DNA of 64,000 nt from Nectonema munidae (lineage: Eukaryota; Nematomorpha; Nectonematoida; Nectonematidae). Position 1 is the stretch's first letter. Each line of letters opens with the position of its first letter. Below are positions 22,601-30,544 of the stretch, piece by piece. Under the pieces are notes generated by a model. It searched no databases. It was not told the origin of the DNA and saw only the letters and a list, made by a program, of their open reading frames with translations. The translations under genes were made by a program, and so were the position numbers. The stretch lies in NCBI GenBank assembly GCA_030549495.1, contig JAUIRK010000945.1, positions 951,501 through 1,015,500 on the forward strand. The letters run 5' to 3'.

Positions 22601-25570
22601 AATTGTATCCTCCAGATCTTCCTGATCATCATGGAAAGACAAACCATGATATTTGTCATTTTTTAACTCATCAAGACAAGGATGATAATGCTTCTAGAGG
22701 CATTCCGTTCTAGGATCTGTGTTTCCCTTAGTTTGCGTTTTCCTTTCTTCTTTCTTACTTTTTCGACCAAGATTACAAATTCTTTCAAAAAATTGATCCA
22801 CAAGCAACTCATCTAGAGAGGTTTCTTCATCCCTAGTTTCTTCTTCTACTGTTCAGATCGTCTCCCATCATGACTTTGTTGATCTGAATTGTTATTTCTT
22901 TCATCATCATTTACGTCATCTTAGTCGTTTTCATCATAAGTGGAATTCCCGTCAGTTCTCGGACATTGAATTGCATTTTGATCTGTCTCACTCAAAGACT
23001 CCATAACTTCATCCTCATCTATGGAACCTTTCAGAGGAGACTGACCCTGCACTCGGCAGCCAGGGCAGTTAGACTGCTTTATAGTGCGAGCCATTTGTTG
23101 AAGAATGTTTATAAGTTTCATGAAAACATCACATTTTTTCCATGGAAGCATGTCTACAGTTTGAACAACATTCGCAATGGTTCCATACACTACGTAAACA
23201 TCACAAGCCCCAGTTAAAAATTCTATCTTGAGTTTTCTGACAATTTCCGCAACAAAAGTGAGAAACTTTCTAACAAAGTTGTTTGAAAGGTTTATATTTC
23301 CTATTTGAATGTTGTTCAAATGTTGTATGAGTAAAAGAGATGCAAAGTCACTAAATGGTCCAGCTTTTTGATACAGATAGTAGCAAGTTCTTGCGATTCT
23401 CATTCCGATATCAATTTCAGTGTTGGTGGATTTTTCTGCTTGATAATTTTCTTGATTCTGTTAGGATGCTTCTATGTGTTTAGGGCCTAATAGATGATCC
23501 AAAACATGCTTTTTAAGATTCCGAAAGGCTACAAAGAGGTTCGCATTCGAATCAGTATTTTCGCCACTGCGACTAACTTTAGAATTAAAAGTTTCTCTCT
23601 CAGGATCCGAAATGCATTCGTCACAAATTAGTATGCTATGTATATTGATATTTCAAGTGAGGACGATATTGAATTCGCGATCTCAATGTGGGATATCAAA
23701 GATTGAAACAAATATTTTGAAGAATATTAATACTGCTCTTGTACTGCTGGAAATTGCTACGTTTGCAACACAATCAATCTACTACTCGCAATGAATGAAG
23801 AACATTTTTGAAAAAATTAATACTTACGTGTAAATAAATATTTTGTATGTTTATTGGGGTCAGACTAAACACCCCAAATAATTCTAAAGCACTACAAAAA
23901 AGAGGGTTAGATAAAAAAAAACCCAAAACACCCAAAAATAACAGGAAGCACCCCAAAACACTTCAAAATAAGCCAAAACATCGCAAAACACCTCAAAACA
24001 TCGCAAAACACGCCAAATAGTTCTAAAGCACTACAAAAAAGATCCTTAAAACTTTCGAATTTTTTTGGGGGTTTTAGTCTAACCATCTTTTTATATAATG
24101 CTTTAAAATTATTTGCCGTGTTTTGGAATGTTTAGTCTGACCGTGTTTATTGGAGGGAAGATTATTTATATTTTTGAATTGTAATACCATTTGTTATATG
24201 TGTTTATTGTGTGCTTGAAATAAAATGTAATGTCACTAATAGAAGCTTTTATTAGTCTTGAGTTGTACTCTTGCATTTTATATTACTTTGTTTCTCATAC
24301 CGTATACTTTGGCTGTTTAGTATTTCAATAAATTCTTTCCTTCTTTCTGACATTTTTAATTATGAAAAAAAACTAAAATTCCTCTTCAAAGCACAAAAGT
24401 CTCAAGCTATACCTTTCCCACTTCAAATTGGCACTTAGCAAAAATTGGCACTAAGAAAATTCAAAGTTTTTGTCAGTATCTAAAATTTTTTCTACCTTTA
24501 TTGTAATCGCGATATAAATTGCAAAAACTTTTTTTTCACAAAAAAATAAAAAGTTTATATTATTATAAATATTTCCCGAAATTCATCTTCCATATTTGAC
24601 ATTTTTGGGGAAAATCCTTAAATGTTGGCTACCAAATTTATTTAAGTTATTAGAGTTTAAACTTCCAATAGCTCCGGTTTTTTTTTATTCTTTAAAAAAT
24701 AAAAAAAAAGAAAAATTTTTTTTTTTTTAAAAAACAACTCTCTTTTCTTTCCTCTCTATTTTTTTTTATACCAAACATATTTTTTTTGAATTAAAAATAA
24801 AATTAGTGGATATAAAAAATAAAAAAATTATTTTTTTTATAAATTAAAAAAAAAAAAAATAAAAAAAATTAAAATATTTTTTATTTACAAGTATAGTTTT
24901 TTTTTTTTTTTTTATTTTTTTAAAAAAAAAAAAATAAAAAAAATAAAAAAAATAAACAAAATCTTTGAATATTCTTAGTGCCAATTTGAATTTGATTAGT
25001 GCCAATTTAAACTTGAAAAAGTATAGTTCTATAATTCCACAAATGATACAACTTTGTTGTATGATGAGTTTCTGGATGTAAGTCTGAGTTTGACTTATAC
25101 TCTATATGGATTTATTATAGGCCGAAAAATATGATAATTTTTGACAAAATAAATTTATCACCAAACGTACAAAAAATTTTTTTATTTTTTTAAATAAAAA
25201 ATTCGTGTTCAATTTTTAAGAATAAAAAGTTAATGATAAAAAAAGTGACATATTCAGTATAGACATTATAGACAACATATTCAGTTGTATATCAATGCAC
25301 AACTATCTAATTAGATGATCTTAATCCTAATATTAACAGATGTCAAAAATTATGAACTTCCTGAAATGAATTTTAGTATAATTTCAAAATAAAAGAAAAA
25401 AAAGGCTTTTTACTGAAAGAAAGAGCAGATTCTTGGGAGGATTGCAAGTCCCTACATTGCAGGAAAGCACAACAAATCACGGATCCACATGTCAATCCGG
25501 TAAACAGGAAAAGAACTTCTCTTGGTCGTGGAAGTAATAACTTGCAGAAAGTTTTCGCCAATTTGAGCAT
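7350..25570 (-). CDS. EXOG: EXOG, mitochondrial exo/endonuclease G, six exons
   Basis: Exons (minus strand, in order): 25570-25414, 21058-20894, 14225-14086, 14014-13823, 8809-8572, 7621-7350. Every junction is GT-AG with matching phase, and the total of 1164 nt gives 387 residues (human EXOG is 368). Residues 19-38 form a hydrophobic anchor after a basic N-terminus, as expected for the mitochondrial inner membrane. Family words: VVYDFTRKIPYFVVE; KFKPDPN; the active-site motif FSRGHMAPS with catalytic His143 (EXOG has SRGH, EndoG has DRGH); TFFYTNIVPQDFDNNSG with metal-site Asn165; ITGPLFLP; NNVAVPTHLFKLIV; and the EXOG-specific C-terminal helix region (NIYEKKR). It cuts DNA and RNA in mitochondria and acts in mitochondrial DNA repair. 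The introns (4.4, 6.7, 0.07, 5.0 and 0.95 kb) carry most of the local transposons. The gene looks intact. Confidence 0.9.
8572..8809 (-). CDS. EXOG: EXOG exon 5
   Basis: Acceptor TGTTTAG, then VVGKNNVAVPTHLFKLIV, YALFIVPNIPL and GIFYPSID. Donor GATG/GTGTTG, phase 1. Without splicing, the frame meets a stop at 8561. Confidence 0.9.
9346..9640 (-). mobile_element. LINE 3'-terminal fragment with (ATG)n tail
   Basis: The minus strand encodes GHLERMDPQRLTKRLWDE, ARRGRPKKRWEDAVKEDM and GRWRRRCKF, the conserved C-terminal tail of RTE/Jockey-type endonuclease/reverse transcriptases. It then stops and ends in a short run of ATG triplets (9346-9374), as in RTE-type elements that end in microsatellite. 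5'-truncated at about 9640. It lies in EXOG intron 4. Confidence 0.8.
10115..12762 (+). mobile_element. pogo/Tigger-type DNA transposon relic
   Basis: The right end CTACTG at 12757-12762 is followed by TA. CCTCTAATGAGGTCA at 12685-12699 and its inverse at 12739-12753 form a hairpin end. A diverged inverted partner (CTCTATTAAGACCAC) lies near 10118-10135. Inside, on the + strand, are CENP-B-like helix-turn-helix segments and a DDE transposase in several frames. A weaker match at the left end leaves its exact start uncertain. It lies in EXOG intron 4. Confidence 0.8.
11024..12366 (+). pseudogene. Tigger/jerky-like transposase, frameshifted
   Basis: Seen in order: an N-terminal HTH (KRKELTLKQKIDLINACQ to GIGRSQVQNILKN) ending at a stop near 11176; a second HTH at 11214-11396 (NHVMWEWFQKM, FKASNGWWRSFKQRY); DETGVFF near 11480 in another frame; then 11713-12366 with LLFVDNAPGN and ANCTSVLQPLDQGI, the second and third catalytic Asp blocks. 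At least three frame changes or stops separate the parts, so it is inactive. It resembles animal Tigger/jerky proteins. Confidence 0.85.
12764..13822. other. EXOG intron 4 remainder
   Basis: No gene is seen. A less AT-rich patch at about 13130-13260 contains GGTCAGGTTCGATTC, a B-box-like word that may mark an old tRNA-derived repeat. The stretch at 13270-13440, rich in GATTCTGATTAT-like words, recurs at about 16130-16290. Confidence 0.4.
13270..13440 (+). repeat. Dispersed GATTCTG-rich repeat, copy 1
   Basis: Shares the order 'ttctgattc ... aaatatttg ... agacgagtttag ... tgtggaaagatggatt' with about 16130-16290. Low complexity. The class is unknown. Confidence 0.45.
13823..14014 (-). CDS. 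EXOG: EXOG exon 4
   Basis: Encodes 64 codons: KAMSDTFFYTNIVPQDFDNN through WNRFEMFCRDLAKAFDEV to KKFVKYQ. It contains the metal-binding Asn. The upstream intron is only 71 bp (14015-14085). Confidence 0.93.
14086..14225 (-). CDS. EXOG: EXOG exon 3 (active site)
   Basis: Encodes KAVRKRLKFKPDPN, NEDYKESGF and SRGHMAPSADFKHNQ, holding the catalytic histidine. Acceptor AATATTTAG, donor CAA/GTTTTT, phase 1 in and 0 out. Confidence 0.92.
15000..15667 (-). mobile_element. Internally deleted hAT element remnant
   Basis: On the minus strand, a start Met at 15514 and about 60 residues (MCNARSNFEYSNFEEI) run, after a frame change, into QPTSCQCGRILSPKRL and NALVFLK at 15029-15289. The latter is the hAT dimerisation motif (ER-x-FS-x-x-G, then NALVFL). 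The middle with the catalytic core is missing. The 5' end has CTCGAG-containing inverted motifs (15584-15650), as hAT subterminal repeats do. It lies in EXOG intron 2. Confidence 0.6.
16404..16720 (+). mobile_element. LINE reverse-transcriptase fragment
   Basis: The + strand frames show NAPQGSILGLFLFSIYIFV (RT motif PQGS-x-LG), then frame-shifted text including HTFQQAMLCG. This fits a decayed CR1/Jockey-group LINE. EXOG intron 2. Confidence 0.55.
17010..17400 (+). repeat. Dispersed ~390-bp repeat, copy 1
   Basis: The sequence from about 17010 to 17400 reappears in inverse orientation at about 47885-48260, with shared blocks such as GGTACATCTC/GACATGTACC-type, TTCAAGGTCGTT and TAGATAGGCATTGAAAGAT. 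It follows a LINE fragment and may be a LINE 3' region, but in the second copy it lies opposite to the nearby LINE fragment. Confidence 0.6.
17401..18584. other. EXOG intron 2, no gene seen
   Basis: AT-rich. Around 18250-18440, words like GACTCCGACT/AGTCGGAG recur (GGAGTCGGAGGAA, GACTTCGACTCC, ACCGACTCCGC), suggesting a degenerate pyrimidine-rich repeat. Confidence 0.4.
18585..20589 (-). mobile_element. piggyBac transposon, apparently intact, doubled terminal motifs
   Basis: Left end CCCTAGAACGACT at 18585 and its inverse at 20577-20589. CCCTAGAA is the classic piggyBac terminus. Flanks are TTAA (18580-18583, with one extra T) and TTAG (20590-20593), i.e. a nearly preserved TTAA target site. 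Each end also carries an inner copy of the motif with the palindrome GGTCAATTGACC or a close form (18762-18791 and 20534-20563). Length about 2.0 kb, with one uninterrupted transposase. It lies in EXOG intron 2 and has the same orientation as the gene. Confidence 0.9.
18854..20368 (-). CDS. piggyBac transposase, 504 residues
   Basis: Cut-and-paste transposase acting in the nucleus on TTAA sites. Acidic Ser/Glu-rich N-terminus (residues 8-30); DDE_Tnp_1_7-type core with TIDEQLFACRSRC (Asp200), NVTTDNFFTS (Asp276) and GGVDTCDEM (Asp378), the three catalytic Asp blocks; and a C-terminal cysteine-rich domain (CKKCRKNKTRSKC, then CGSCSNQVCFECF) that binds the terminal repeats in this family. Length is normal and no stop or frameshift is seen. 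Start at Met 20368. With both termini present it may be active or recently active, or could supply transposase to non-autonomous copies. Confidence 0.93.
   Translation of the reverse strand: MECFNYKSSDESEIESEIDEEIVDNELESKNGVLWTLSFPKVVGKTSCKNIIRNGGGVTNFFRNRFSDSIDIFLELIISKTLQFIVDMTNKKANKEKSDFRISVEDLQAFLGLCIIRGVVKGKSEPLDYFWENNYGRKIFNNTMARDKFKKILRYIRFDEEESRKRRKDMDKFAPIREVWDVVISNCKKCFLPNATVTIDEQLFACRSRCSFTQYMPNKPGKFGIKFWMLCDSKTSYVLNSYPYIGKEERQTSLGQSVVMKLMKDFIGMGLNVTTDNFFTSLDLARELLKEKTTLVGTVRANRKEIPKYLKFEKKAALFSSKYAFTKDDGVLLLNYKAKKNKIVYLLSSMHDNFKISTKEKKKPEVIEFYNSTKGGVDTCDEMLKEYSTKPGTRRWPLAVFFNLLDIVCLNSYIIYNNTVSITTSRRKFLLSLGEELCSKFKILKSKESISINSEKRKVSSDINNKRLLCKKCRKNKTRSKCHGYNIEVCGSCSNQVCFECFKE
20894..21058 (-). 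CDS. EXOG: EXOG exon 2
   Basis: Acceptor TTCCTAG, then KWWHDRKLIDKLFKYGRP and VVYDFTRKIPYFVVESLN, matching the family's Y-D-x-x-x-R-x-P-x-W-V-x-E region, with Tyr in place of the usual Trp. Donor ACAG/GTAATA, phase 1. The frame stays open to an AT-rich Met at 21155, but that extension looks like intron. Confidence 0.85.
21190..21640 (+). repeat. Dispersed ATGTCC/GGACAT repeat, copy 1
   Basis: Shares order and sequence with 63290-63600: a GGGCGAATGGATATTTT-like start, AAGTTTGCAAGCTCGTGCTC, GATGAATAATTTTATCTAC, then GCCAAATGTCCGTTTGGTAA. Words like CCAAATGTCC at the right and GGACATTTGG at the left of the second copy give inverted ends, so it may be a non-autonomous DNA element. Confidence 0.6.
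21975..23640 (-). pseudogene. Unidentified multicopy-type gene, broken
   Basis: Coding-like segments at 23403-22921 and 22642-21989, with text upstream to about 23640. Near the upstream end is a possible Cys2-His2-like segment (CDEC, then LKKHVLDH). The middle has KAGPFSDFASLL and NLSNNFVRKFLTFVAEI, reminiscent of ZNF862/ZMYM-type transposon-derived proteins. The last part (IMHISTDAAVKIS, NVRIFERHFHKGRPVKEE, GPVLVDADKLLKKA) is a well-preserved helical domain whose family I cannot name. The copy is broken by about two interruptions. It lies in EXOG intron 1 in the same orientation. Probably mobile-element derived. Confidence 0.5.
23857..24143. mobile_element. MITE with 9-bp target-site duplication (MULE-like)
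   Basis: Terminal inverted repeats GGGTCAGACTAAACA / CGGTCAGACTAAACA bound a 287-bp element. It is flanked by a perfect 9-bp duplication TGTTTATTG at 23848-23856 and 24144-24152. Nine-base duplications are typical of Mutator-like elements. The interior has short AAAACACC/AAAACATCGC tandem words. EXOG intron 1. Confidence 0.85.
24407..25026. mobile_element. MITE with ~50-bp imperfect inverted ends
   Basis: The left end CTATACCTTTCCCACTTCAA, with two ATTGGCACTTA/CTAA words, matches in inverse at 24966-25026 (ending GAAAAAGTATAG). The interior (24660-24960) is almost pure A/T homopolymer mix. A TA target duplication is possible. EXOG intron 1. Confidence 0.75.
25414..25570 (-). CDS. EXOG: EXOG exon 1 (N-terminal anchor)
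   Basis: Starts MLKLAKTFCKLLLPRPREV with ATG at 25570-25568. The hydrophobic run VLFLFTGLTCGSVICCAFLQ resembles the Gly-rich anchor of vertebrate EXOG. Donor CA/GTAAAA, phase 1. The less AT-rich composition supports coding. This exon is the least conserved, so its assignment rests on phase, composition and the anchor pattern. Confidence 0.7.
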
Positions 25571-26485
25571 AAACTAAAAAATACTGTTATCTACACAGAT
25601 GCTACAAGATTAATGTGGCACTGGAAATGGCTAGAGTTATGTAAAAAAACGCATTCAGAATAGTTCAAGTTTTGAAGCTGGCAAACTACTGCTACCTTTT
25701 GGAACATCTTATCTTGCGAAATAGGATGTTTTTCCAGGCTTATGAATACAAAAAAGCAAAGAAGCAAGAGATAGATCGCAAGTAGACATGTTTAAAATCT
25801 GGTTCTCATAATCTCCAGATCAGGACTGGATTAGACCGTCTATAGTTTGAACCGGACTATATCTACGAAACAGAAACTAAGTAAAAGGCCGAACTGGACC
25901 AATAGAGCCGATTTTAATTTAACCATGAACAGGTCGATTTACAAGTGCAAAAACTAAAACAAAAAATTTCTTTACTTCCCCTGGGACATCATTGAGATAT
26001 ATAAATTTTCACGCTTGCTATTGGCCTACCCGAACCAATCCTCTTTAGTCTTTCCATCATGAAATCAACTTTGCAGTCTTGTGTAGAGAGTCCAACGACA
26101 GGTCGGAATATTTTAAATCCCTTATCTTTGGAAAGCCAGGAGTCAGGCAGTCACTGCTGCAGGAATGGTTATTTGATCTATTCTTCTTTAAGCCTGTTCT
26201 CTAAAATTAATGTTCTGCAATTCTTTGAATAAATTCTTTAATTTTTATTTTATGGGACATTAATATACGTTTAAGTTTGATACATATCGATTGAAGCTAG
26301 AAAAAAACTAATTTTAATTTTAACAAAGTAATAGACAATTTCATGGCAGACAAAGGCTTCTGATATGGGTAACGAGTTCACAAAGTGGCAACCAAAAACA
26401 CCGTCTCCAACTCTTGCAAATTTTGTAGGTCCGCTTTGAAATTAAATTATTATTCTTACCATATGTGAAATATGCTACAATTTCA
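25571..26485. other. Region upstream of EXOG, no other gene seen
   Basis: About 0.9 kb of AT-rich sequence that should hold the EXOG promoter. No clear TATA/Inr/DPE arrangement could be fixed, and no open frame has coding character. Confidence 0.4.
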
Positions 26486-27324
26486 GGATCAAGTGTAGAA
26501 TATGACTACAAAAAAACAAGTAAAGAATCTGACTCCAGAAGATTATCTTGAGGTAGTGTTTTTTATCTAATTTTAAACCCATTATAAATTAGATTTTAGA
26601 GTTAGTGTTAGTAAAACAGGTAGTGTGATTTAATTTTAGAGTTAGTATTAACAAAATTTTATTTTAATTTTAACAAAACCTGATTTAGTTACTATTATAT
26701 ACATTACGTGTAAATGATTATAATTTCCAAGCTCCATAAATACATGACATGTAGACACTGACTTAATTTTAAATTTGATTTGGCAAAAAAAGAATTTTGC
26801 CTAATAGACTTTGATGTTTTATATTTTTCACAATTTTTTATTATTACATTTCCATTGATATCCATCTTTTGTTGAAGTTCTTTTATTCCAATTCATTGGT
26901 AAAGTACAATAATCACAATTAATTTGGTTGAACAAAATATTTTTTGCTTCAAAAAGTTTATAATTTGTATATTGTCACTTTCATTAATTATTTTCAACAG
27001 AAAGTTAATGTAAAAATGATTATTCATATCAATTTGATGTTTCATTTTAAAGTACTTGTGTATATGAAAAGAGCAGAAGAAAAACTTTGTTTGAATTTTA
27101 AAATCAAAATTTATCAGGATCAAAAAAATGCCTTATCATCTGCTTAATTTTCATTAGATAAGTTCGGAAAAATCCATGTTCAAAAAGAAATTAAAAAAAA
27201 CTCGAATTTTGAAATAAAATTTCTTTGAAAAAAAATAAAGTTTTCCAGCGAAATTTCGGAAATCACGATCAAGTGTAGAATCTGACTGTCAAAACTTTCT
27301 GGAGTCAGATTCTACACTTGATCC
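26486..27324. mobile_element. MITE with hairpin right end
   Basis: The left terminus GGATCAAGTGTAGAATATGA (26486 on) is repeated inverted at 27303-27324. The right end also contains a second, oppositely oriented copy at 27267-27287, making a 21-bp perfect stem with a 15-nt loop. Length about 840 bp. Foldback-like or a MITE with a duplicated end. Confidence 0.75.
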
Positions 27325-27480
27325 CAGTTTTAATTGCATGGAACTACAGTATCTCTAATATCATTTGTTTTTTTTATATATATTTTTTTCAACAATCAAA
27401 AATTATGATACATAGATAATCAGAAAACAAATCCAAAGCTGTTTAAAAACTCTTAATATCATGAACAACTTTAACTTCAT

Positions 27481-27863
27481 AAGGACAAGTAGGTTAGAAT
27501 AATAGAAGGCGTAAAAATTTAAAAATCTCAATGGAGTTCCGAGAGGAAAGACCACAAAATATTTGTATTTTTCCACCTCACTCCTTAGCCCTTAAATTTT
27601 TTTTGAAAACATGGCTCTAATTCCTAATTACTTGAAAACATGGCTCTAATTCCTAATTACTTGATTAGTTACTTTTCAAATACATAATTTTAATTACTAA
27701 TTACTTTTATAAGGATAAGTAGGTTAGAATAATAGAAGGCGTAAAAATTTAAAAATCTCAATGGAGTTCCGAGAGGAAGGACCACAAAATATTTGTATTT
27801 TTCCACCTCACTCCTTAGCCCTTAAATTTTTTTTGAAAACTGGCTCTAATTCCTAATTACTTG
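27481..27863 (+). repeat. Recent tandem duplication, 230-bp offset
   Basis: The block starting AAGGACAAGTAGGTTAGAAT at 27481 recurs nearly unchanged at 27711. Within copy 1, a 29-bp segment ending CTCTAATTCCTAATTAC is itself doubled (27604-27661). Near identity implies a young event. Confidence 0.85.
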
Positions 27864-28365
27864 ACTGAATTAAATGATTGATAATTTATTAAAGCATATT
27901 TATTTTATGGTTGTTTTATTAAATACAATTAGACATAAAAGACCGGCAAAATTTAAAAAAAAACATGGACATTTTTACAGTTTACTAAAAACGGCTAGAA
28001 ATTTTTAATAAAAAAAATTAAAACAGTATGAAAAACCTAGAAATTTTATAATAAATTTTCTACCAGTAGATTTATCCTCAGATTTCAACAGTGTTCTTGA
28101 AAAATTAAGTTTGGGGAAGGAAGCTCAACGGAAAAGTATTTTCTTATTTTTTGATGAACTTTCTTTCCCACAACTTAATTTCTCAAGAATGGTGTTATAA
28201 TATAAAAATGACCACATGGTCGAAAATTTATTATATCATTTATAATTTTTCATGTATAAAAGTTTTATACTATGCCACAGATTTTGAAATTTATGTTTTT
28301 CAGTGTATGTGTGTCTAATATCAATATGATGTAATGTATGTATTCCTATGTATGTATGTACTCTT

Positions 28366-28450
28366 TCCCTAATACTAAACCTAACCTCTACCCTAACATT
28401 AACTCTAATACTAAATCTAATACTAATTCTACACTAACCCTAACCCCTCC
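28366..28450. repeat. Degenerate telomere-like CTAA(C/T)-rich tract
   Basis: A run of variants of CCTAACCTAAC, CCCTAACATTAACTCTAATA and ending ACTAACCCTAACCCC. It looks like a decayed short-period array related to telomere-type hexamers, though chance enrichment is possible. Confidence 0.4.
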
Positions 28451-28689
28451 CTTCACTAAAAAATTAATTATACAAAATTGGCTGAATTATATCCTTTCAT
28501 ATTACGTGACTTTTCCTGAAATCGCAAGCTGCATCTTTTAGTACCATTTAAATGGTAGTTGAATGACCCATTCATTTCCAAAACTGTCGATCAAAATCAA
28601 AAATTAACATTTTTCAGCAAAATTTTGATATTATCTCTAATTAATCTTATAAATTAGGATCTATATTATATACTACCGTGAAAATTTAT

Positions 28690-28896
28690 AATTATATACA
28701 GTTCATGAGCCTCAGTGTTTGTTAGGGTGTACCTCTCAGCTTAACAGTTGAAGGTCAGGGGTTTGATCCCCAAGGCTCCCAAATCTAAAAACAAATTCAC
28801 AAAAACTGTGATTAACCATCTTAAGCATAATGCGAGCATATAGCCTTACCGCTGAAAGTGCTTTGATATCTCCAACCAACCAAATTATATACAGTT
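28690..28896 (+). mobile_element. Full-length tRNA-derived SINE with 14-bp target duplication
   Basis: The perfect duplication AATTATATACAGTT at 28690-28703 and 28883-28896 brackets a ~179-bp insert. Its head (28707-28780) is tRNA-like: GAGCCTC pairs with AGGCTC, a D-arm-like AGTGTTTGTTAGGGTGT holds the A box, and CAGGGGTTTGATCCCC makes a T arm with B box. The anticodon stem is irregular. The tail ends CCAACCAACCAA. This is a distinct family from the other SINE in this window. Confidence 0.85.
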
Positions 28897-28974
28897 TTGA
28901 ACGCATTTTCAATAATCATGGCTACTTTTTAGAAAATTTTAATTCAAAATTTTGATTAATCAGAAATATATCTA

Positions 28975-29520
28975 ATATTCCTTCAAATTTTACATAAAAT
29001 ATATGTTTTATACTAAATCCGCCATGCTGGTTTCATTTCTGCACTTATTTTTTTAAACATTTGGGATTTGAAAATACCTATAAGTGTTGATCAAATTTGC
29101 GGTTTACTTGTAAAAATTGTCTAAAAAAACATCCATTCTAATTTTATATGAAATATATATTTTTATACCAAATCAACCATGCTAGTTTCATTTATGGACT
29201 CAATTTTTGCAGTTAGGATTTGAAAATACCTATAAGTTACAATCAAATTTGCCTTTAGTTCTAAAATTTGTTTCCAAAAATATTTATTTAAATTTTACAT
29301 GAAATATATGTTTTTATAGCAAATAGATCATGGTGATTTCATTTCTGGACGCAGTTTTCGCATTTAGAGTAGTGTCAATGAAATTTGCGGTTTATGTCTG
29401 TAAACTATATCCAAAAATATTTTCAAAAAAAATATTATATTTCTTTCAAATAAAATATCTGTTTTTATACCAAATCGACTATGCTTATTTTATTTCTGTA
29501 CACCATTTTGGCTAATACGA
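28975..29520 (+). repeat. Satellite array, ~155-bp period, about 3.5 units
   Basis: Each unit has an AAATATATGTTTTTATA-like word, CCATGCTGGTTTCATTTCTG and GATTTGAAAATACCTATAAG, then AATTTGCGGTTTA. Units diverge by an estimated 20-30%. An inverse-oriented relative lies at 33010-33590. Confidence 0.75.
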
Positions 29521-30096
29521 TTAAAAAATATCTCGATGTGGCAAAAACTAATTGGGTCTAATTATCTATAAAAACTAATTGATGTGGGAAGGAACTTGAA
29601 AACTAATTGAAAAGGGAACGTGTGATCAAAAGAAATAATTAAAAAAAATATATGTATCTTGGTTAAATGGAAGATCTATAAATGTTCTAATGAACTAGGA
29701 AGTGTTGTAATGATCAAATATTAAGTGTTTCAAAAAAGATTTTTACCGTGAAAAGAAGATCCTCTTTTACAAATGAAAAATATTTAAATCTATAGCTTAT
29801 CATCTAGGATTACAATTATCATTTAACTAAGATGGGTAGGAAGTCTGAAAATTTAGAATTTTTTTCCTCCTGCGTCAAAGAGAGAATCTTTTAGATGAAT
29901 AACCTTGACAACTTTTTGTTATTGAAAAATGAAGATCACGAATGATTCATTAGAAAAAAACCTTTGAACTGAGATTGGTTAACAAATATTCAGGCCTAAT
30001 AATAATATACACGATACTGATAAAAAAAGCCTAAGATCATGAAGAAGATTCTTTAATCAGAATGTTTTGTGAGAAGAAAAAAGTACTTTTATCCTA

Positions 30097-30243
30097 TAAA
30101 GGTAAAGGTACCCCGGGGTGTTTTCATCGAGAAGGCACAATTGCGCCGCTTGTATCGAACTATGAGGAAAACAGGCTTGATGCGGAATCGAACCCAAGAC
30201 CTTGAGTTATCGAATCCAGCATCCAACCAACCCTACTCACGCG
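30097..30243 (-). mobile_element. tRNA-derived SINE, family 1
   Basis: On the minus strand: GCGTGAGTAGGGTTGGTTGG (A-box region), AACTCAAGGTC, TTGGGTTCGATTCC (B box), AGTTCGATACAAGCGGCGC, AATTGTGCCTTCTCGATG, GGTACCTTTACC. About 148 bp. One of six copies in this window. Confidence 0.85.
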
Positions 30244-30544
30244 TGTTAAAAAATTTTTCAAACACACATTGAAAAAAATTAATTTCTAAAGAAAAAGAGC
30301 AAACAAGAAAGGATCATCATAAAATGTATAGCAAAATTACCTACTGTAAAGTATTGAATAAATGACGTAGAGACTACGAGCCGATAACGAATTTGTAGCA
30401 AAAAAGATATAGGTCTTATCGAGATACATAAGTTGCTGACAAATGAAATATTTTGAGTGAATTAAACACCTGAAGTTGATTTATTAAAAAATTAAGAAAA
30501 TAAATACCAGAGAAATACTGCACGTAGAATTTATTTTGAAGTTT

